The position numbers and the translations under genes were made by a program. A model generated the notes under the pieces. The model was not told the DNA's origin and did not search any database. It saw only the letters and a list, made by a program, of their open reading frames with translations. From Myxococcales bacterium (GTDB lineage: Bacteria; Myxococcota; Polyangia; HGW-17; SLPX01), in NCBI GenBank assembly GCA_007131745.1, contig SLPX01000012.1, forward strand, positions 1-9,514: 9,514 bases of DNA, read 5' to 3'. The first letter of the stretch is position 1, and every line of letters starts with the position of its first letter. Of this stretch, positions 6,299-9,514 are shown piece by piece.

Positions 6299-8470
6299 AT
6301 GAAAATGATTTCAGTAAGAACCAGAGAATTGAGCAGGGTTTTAGCCTGTCTCCTTGTAACCTCGGTGGTGGTGATGTTCGTTTTTGCGGGTTGCAAGAAG
6401 AAGAAAACCGACCCCGTGGATGAACCTTATTGTGGCAATGGGATAATTGAGGAAGGTGAGGAATGCGACGGGGATAACCTCGGTGGTATGACTTGCGATG
6501 ATTTGGAGGGATTCGTGGGAGGAACGTTGAGCTGCACCGACACCTGCACCTTTGACACCACAGAATGTGAACCGGAAGAAATCTTACCTGATGAAAAGGC
6601 CAAGGTGACGATTATTCACACTTCGGATCTTCATCATCACGCGAGCGGATATGGTCCTTTCGCGGATTACACGCCGTTGGATACGACAGACAACGACATT
6701 GTCACCGGCGGTTTTGCAAGGATTGCGGGAAAGGTCAATGAGATCCGGACCGAACAAGCTCTGGATGATATCCCCGTGATGTTGTTTGATGCAGGCGACT
6801 ATTTCATGGGTACGATCTACGACTTGACGATTGAAGATCCCATTGCATTCAAGTTCTTCGAGTTGCTGGGCTACGACGCGGTGACCATCGGTAATCACGA
6901 GCTGGATTGGGGTCCGGCCGGATTCGCTATGCTTTTGAATAACGCTTTGGGTGAAACTCCAGGCGAGAGCAACTTCAACGTTCCCATAGTCGCGACCAAC
7001 ATGATAACTGATCCCGACGATCCGGGTGACGACGCCATTGAGGATTTTATTGCCGCGGGAGTCATCACTGATAAGTACATCTATGATCTCCCCAATGGCT
7101 TGACGGTTGGAGTTTTGGGCAATCTCGGCAAAGATGCGCATGAACTCATGGGCTTGCACCACCCGCTTGATTTCGTCCATGATGATGTTTTTTGGCAGGA
7201 AAGAGTGGATGATCTGAGGGAAAACGAAGGTGTCGACCTGGTACTCATCATGTCACACGGAGGTATTTACGGGGACGGCAGCGGCAATGACGCTGATTTG
7301 GCCATGGACGTAGATGGAATCGACGTGATCATGTCGGGGCATTATCACACGGCTACGGAAACGGCATTCGAAATCAACAATACCTTGATTTACAGCCCGG
7401 GATCATACGGCCAGTACATCTCCCGCCTGGATCTCACCTACAATCTCACCCAGGGTGAGATCGACGAATGGGACTTTGAATTGATCACTATCGACGATAC
7501 GGTCATGGGTGATCCCGTAATGGACGCGGTGGTTGAGGCATATCACGATGCACTGGACGCTCATTTGATGCCTGCTCTCGGACTGGGTGTTGCATCCCCG
7601 ATAGTGGAGGTGCCTTTTGATCTGCCTTCGCCCGGCAGGACCGAAATAGGTGAAACGCCTTTGGGAGCGCTCACATCCGATGCACTCAGGTTTGTTGCCA
7701 CCGCTATAGCGATGACCGAAGATCCCACGGATTACACTCCTTACACTGTCGGTATTGTTCCTTACGGCACGATCCGGGTGGGCCTGTACACGGGAACGAG
7801 AGGTTATGCCACGTTCGCGGACATCTACAATGTTATGCCGATCGGCATGACACCGGATACTGATGACGCCAATCGAAGTGCTACGGGTTGGCCCTTGGTA
7901 TCTGCGTACCTGACCGGTGCGGAGATAAAGAATGTGGCCGAGGTTCCGGTAACGCTGGCTCCGACGTTAAGGATGCTTACCGCTTTCCTTGGGCTTTCGG
8001 GTATTCGGGTGGAATACGATTCAACCGGTGGAGCGCTTCCCCCGAACAGGGTGCGGCATATCTATATTTGCGGCAACCCGTTGGTTGATCCGTTTAGCAT
8101 GAATTGTCCCGATGAAATGGATCTGGATCCGACAAACGATACTCTTTACAGGGTGGTCACGGATCTCTACACCATCATGCTCATGGGGATTATCGATGGT
8201 GTCGGCTTGGTGATCGAACCGAAACACGCTGACGGGACACTCGTAGACATTTCCGATATGGATGATTTAATGTCCATACGGGTCGACGGCATGCCTCATG
8301 TTCCCGGAATTCAGGAAGTCAAGGTGTGGATGGCGTTGCTCCAGTACGTGACAACGGAAGCGGTGTTCCCGAGCACTGATGACGGCCAATATCCACCATT
8401 AGGGGAGATTCCGTCCGTCTATGATGTGGACGGAGATTTCGTGCCGCGGCTGGTTGATATAGCCGATTAA
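6299..8470 (+). CDS. UshA/5'-nucleotidase-family lipoprotein with N-terminal six-cysteine module
   Basis: The product has 723 residues. The signal peptide ends in lipobox VFAGC with the lipidated Cys32, then KKKK. Residues 45-90 form a six-cysteine module (Cys45, 56, 66, 79, 83, 90) of the CGNG...GEECDG...FDTTEC type found in surface proteins of myxobacteria and relatives, probably three disulfides. From about 102 comes a calcineurin-like metallophosphoesterase domain: TSDLHHH (Asp110, His112), DAGDYFMG (Asp167), TIGNHELDWG (Asn199, His200), MSHGG (His320) and SGHYHT (His348, His350), the complete two-metal site. Residues 445-665 resemble the C-terminal 5'-nucleotidase domain (IGETPLGALTSDALRF, TIRVGL with Arg493, YLTGAEIKNV). 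The ATG at 6299 has GGAGGG at 6286-6291; the upstream TTG at 6248 has no such site and would spoil the signal peptide. It probably hydrolyses nucleotides or another phosphoester outside the cytoplasm for phosphate or nucleoside scavenging; the exact substrate is not determined. It has its own promoter candidate and is convergent with cysE. Confidence 0.92.
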   Translation: MKMISVRTRELSRVLACLLVTSVVVMFVFAGCKKKKTDPVDEPYCGNGIIEEGEECDGDNLGGMTCDDLEGFVGGTLSCTDTCTFDTTECEPEEILPDEKAKVTIIHTSDLHHHASGYGPFADYTPLDTTDNDIVTGGFARIAGKVNEIRTEQALDDIPVMLFDAGDYFMGTIYDLTIEDPIAFKFFELLGYDAVTIGNHELDWGPAGFAMLLNNALGETPGESNFNVPIVATNMITDPDDPGDDAIEDFIAAGVITDKYIYDLPNGLTVGVLGNLGKDAHELMGLHHPLDFVHDDVFWQERVDDLRENEGVDLVLIMSHGGIYGDGSGNDADLAMDVDGIDVIMSGHYHTATETAFEINNTLIYSPGSYGQYISRLDLTYNLTQGEIDEWDFELITIDDTVMGDPVMDAVVEAYHDALDAHLMPALGLGVASPIVEVPFDLPSPGRTEIGETPLGALTSDALRFVATAIAMTEDPTDYTPYTVGIVPYGTIRVGLYTGTRGYATFADIYNVMPIGMTPDTDDANRSATGWPLVSAYLTGAEIKNVAEVPVTLAPTLRMLTAFLGLSGIRVEYDSTGGALPPNRVRHIYICGNPLVDPFSMNCPDEMDLDPTNDTLYRVVTDLYTIMLMGIIDGVGLVIEPKHADGTLVDISDMDDLMSIRVDGMPHVPGIQEVKVWMALLQYVTTEAVFPSTDDGQYPPLGEIPSVYDVDGDFVPRLVDIAD

Positions 8471-8569
8471 CCAGCGGTTGTTCCCCTCTTTTTCCCCACT
8501 TTTCTTTATCTTCTATTTGATTCAGCAATCCACCATCTATTTCTTCATATGGTCGAACGAGCTTGACCC

Positions 8570-9514
8570 TTAGATTCCTGAACCGTTGGAAAAGAGTTCT
8601 TCCCTGGCTTTGGACTGAGTGATCCGGCTGTTTGGGGGAACACTTCGCGTCAGCCACACGTTTCCCCCGATGACCGAGTTTTTTCCGATCACGATGCGGC
8701 CCAACAGGGTCGCGCCGGAATAAATGACCACCCCGTCTTCAATGATCGGGTGCCGCTCGATTCCCTTGATAGGCCGGCCCTCATCGTCGAGAGGAAAGCT
8801 CCTGGCGCCCAGAGTCACTCCTTGATAAATGCGCACATTGCGTCCGATGATGGATGTTTCCCCTATCACCACCCCTGTGCCGTGGTCGATGAAAAAATTC
8901 TCTCCGATTTCAGCTCCGGGATGGATGTCGATGCCGGTTACGGAGTGGGCATGCTCGGTGATCATGCGCGGGATCAATGGAACGCGGAGCTTCCAGAGTT
9001 CGTGAGCGATTCGGTATGAAGTGATGGCGATAATTCCCGGATAGCAAAACACGACTTCGTCCGGGCTGTTTGCTGCAGGATCACCTTCGTAGTTCGCCCG
9101 GACATCGGTTTCGAGCATTCTTTTGATGTCCGGGAGTTTCTCCAGGAACTCCCGGGTGATCTCCCGAGCTTTACCGAAGCACTCCCGGCAATCATCCAAA
9201 CCCCTGCCGCACTCGAAGCAAAGTCCTCTCAACACTTGGTCTTCAACAATTACTGAGAGGCGATCCAGTTTCGACCCGATGTGGAACCGCAAGGATTCGG
9301 GTTTAAGATCTCGTAGTCCGAAATAACCTGGAAACAAAACACCGCGCAACGTTTCGATTATTGTGACCAGGGCGTCGCGTGAAGGCAATGAGTTGTGTTT
9401 CCAGACGCCACCGGGAAATCCGTGACTCGACGGCCGGCAAAGTTTGCCGACTAAAAGATCCAGGCCGCGGTCATTGGACTCCGGCCGATTTCCGTCCGGC
9501 TTTTCTAAGATGTC
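8570..9514 (-). CDS. cysE: Serine O-acetyltransferase, long (EpsC/SatA) type; 5' end beyond the window
   Basis: The enzyme acetylates L-serine with acetyl-CoA to O-acetylserine, the first step of cysteine synthesis, in the cytoplasm. At least 314 residues are visible. The minus-strand frame has no stop and no ATG, GTG or TTG between 9388 and 9514, and the extension reads sensibly ([20 protein letters not shown], as in homologues), so the gene is cut by the window edge and the TTG at 9388 is an internal leucine. Counted from 9514, an N-terminal helical domain contains LFPGYFG and [14 protein letters not shown] left-handed beta-helix of hexapeptide repeats follows, with [11 protein letters not shown] (Asp196) and [13 protein letters not shown] (catalytic His211), then RHP (His255). 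A CxxC-x6-CxxC cluster lies at 99-112. The protein ends NGSGI, like the Ile-terminated tail by which CysE docks into CysK. The 99 bp to the convergent upstream gene hold no clear terminator hairpin. Confidence 0.94.
   Translation of the reverse strand, partial: DILEKPDGNRPESNDRGLDLLVGKLCRPSSHGFPGGVWKHNSLPSRDALVTIIETLRGVLFPGYFGLRDLKPESLRFHIGSKLDRLSVIVEDQVLRGLCFECGRGLDDCRECFGKAREITREFLEKLPDIKRMLETDVRANYEGDPAANSPDEVVFCYPGIIAITSYRIAHELWKLRVPLIPRMITEHAHSVTGIDIHPGAEIGENFFIDHGTGVVIGETSIIGRNVRIYQGVTLGARSFPLDDEGRPIKGIERHPIIEDGVVIYSGATLLGRIVIGKNSVIGGNVWLTRSVPPNSRITQSKAREELFSNGSGI

Noticed and set aside
6584..7180. Minus-strand open frame of 198 codons inside the nucleotidase gene
   Set aside because: The plus strand here encodes the metal-binding motifs of the phosphoesterase domain; the antisense frame has no family features.
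8471..8569. Possible bidirectional terminator between the convergent genes
   Set aside because: Only a 4-bp stem (AACC/GGTT at 8469-8479) and pyrimidine-rich sequence were found; no hairpin followed by a T-run on either strand.

Overview
The window looks like a piece of chromosome from a Gram-negative, deltaproteobacterium-type organism (Myxococcota, Bradymonadota or a related lineage). This rests on three things. There are three predicted lipoproteins. One of them carries the six-cysteine CGNG...GEECDG module common in surface proteins of myxobacteria-like genomes. The serine acetyltransferase is of the long EpsC/SatA type frequent in deltaproteobacteria. Base composition is moderate, and almost every gene has a strong AGGAG-type ribosome binding site. 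No phage, transposase, CRISPR, tRNA or rRNA gene was seen.

Layout. Positions 1-370 hold no convincing gene, only a two-tier inverted repeat near the left edge and a promoter candidate for pepD. A complete pepD (cytosolic M20C dipeptidase) follows at 371-1828. Its stop codon lies inside the left end of a palindromic, MITE- or REP-like element of about 165 bp (1826-1990). Next comes a pair of uncharacterised genes, 2039-2848 and 2893-3438. They appear to be diverged tandem paralogues: both carry a domain with four matching cysteines and an acidic tail, but one is anchored by transmembrane helices and the other by a lipid. At 3517-5331 is a lipoprotein with a TPR-like region followed by a type 1 periplasmic-binding fold, resembling LpoA-type penicillin-binding-protein activators. 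It overlaps by 4 bp a TTG-initiated rlmB-like SPOUT methyltransferase (5328-6092). After an A/T-tract stem-loop and a promoter candidate comes a large lipoprotein of the UshA/5'-nucleotidase family (6299-8470). On the opposite strand, convergent, is cysE (8570 to the right edge). Its frame is open through the edge, so the gene is truncated by the window and does not begin at the internal TTG.

How they work together. pepD, rlmB and cysE are housekeeping functions (peptide recycling, 23S rRNA modification, cysteine synthesis). The other four encode cell-envelope proteins: two of unknown function, one probably tied to peptidoglycan synthesis and one probable extracytoplasmic nucleotidase. Only the LpoA-like/rlmB pair shows clear translational coupling. 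The most novel part is the four-cysteine paralogue pair. The next most interesting items are the palindromic repeat at the pepD stop and the extra cysteine cluster and CysK-docking-like tail of CysE.
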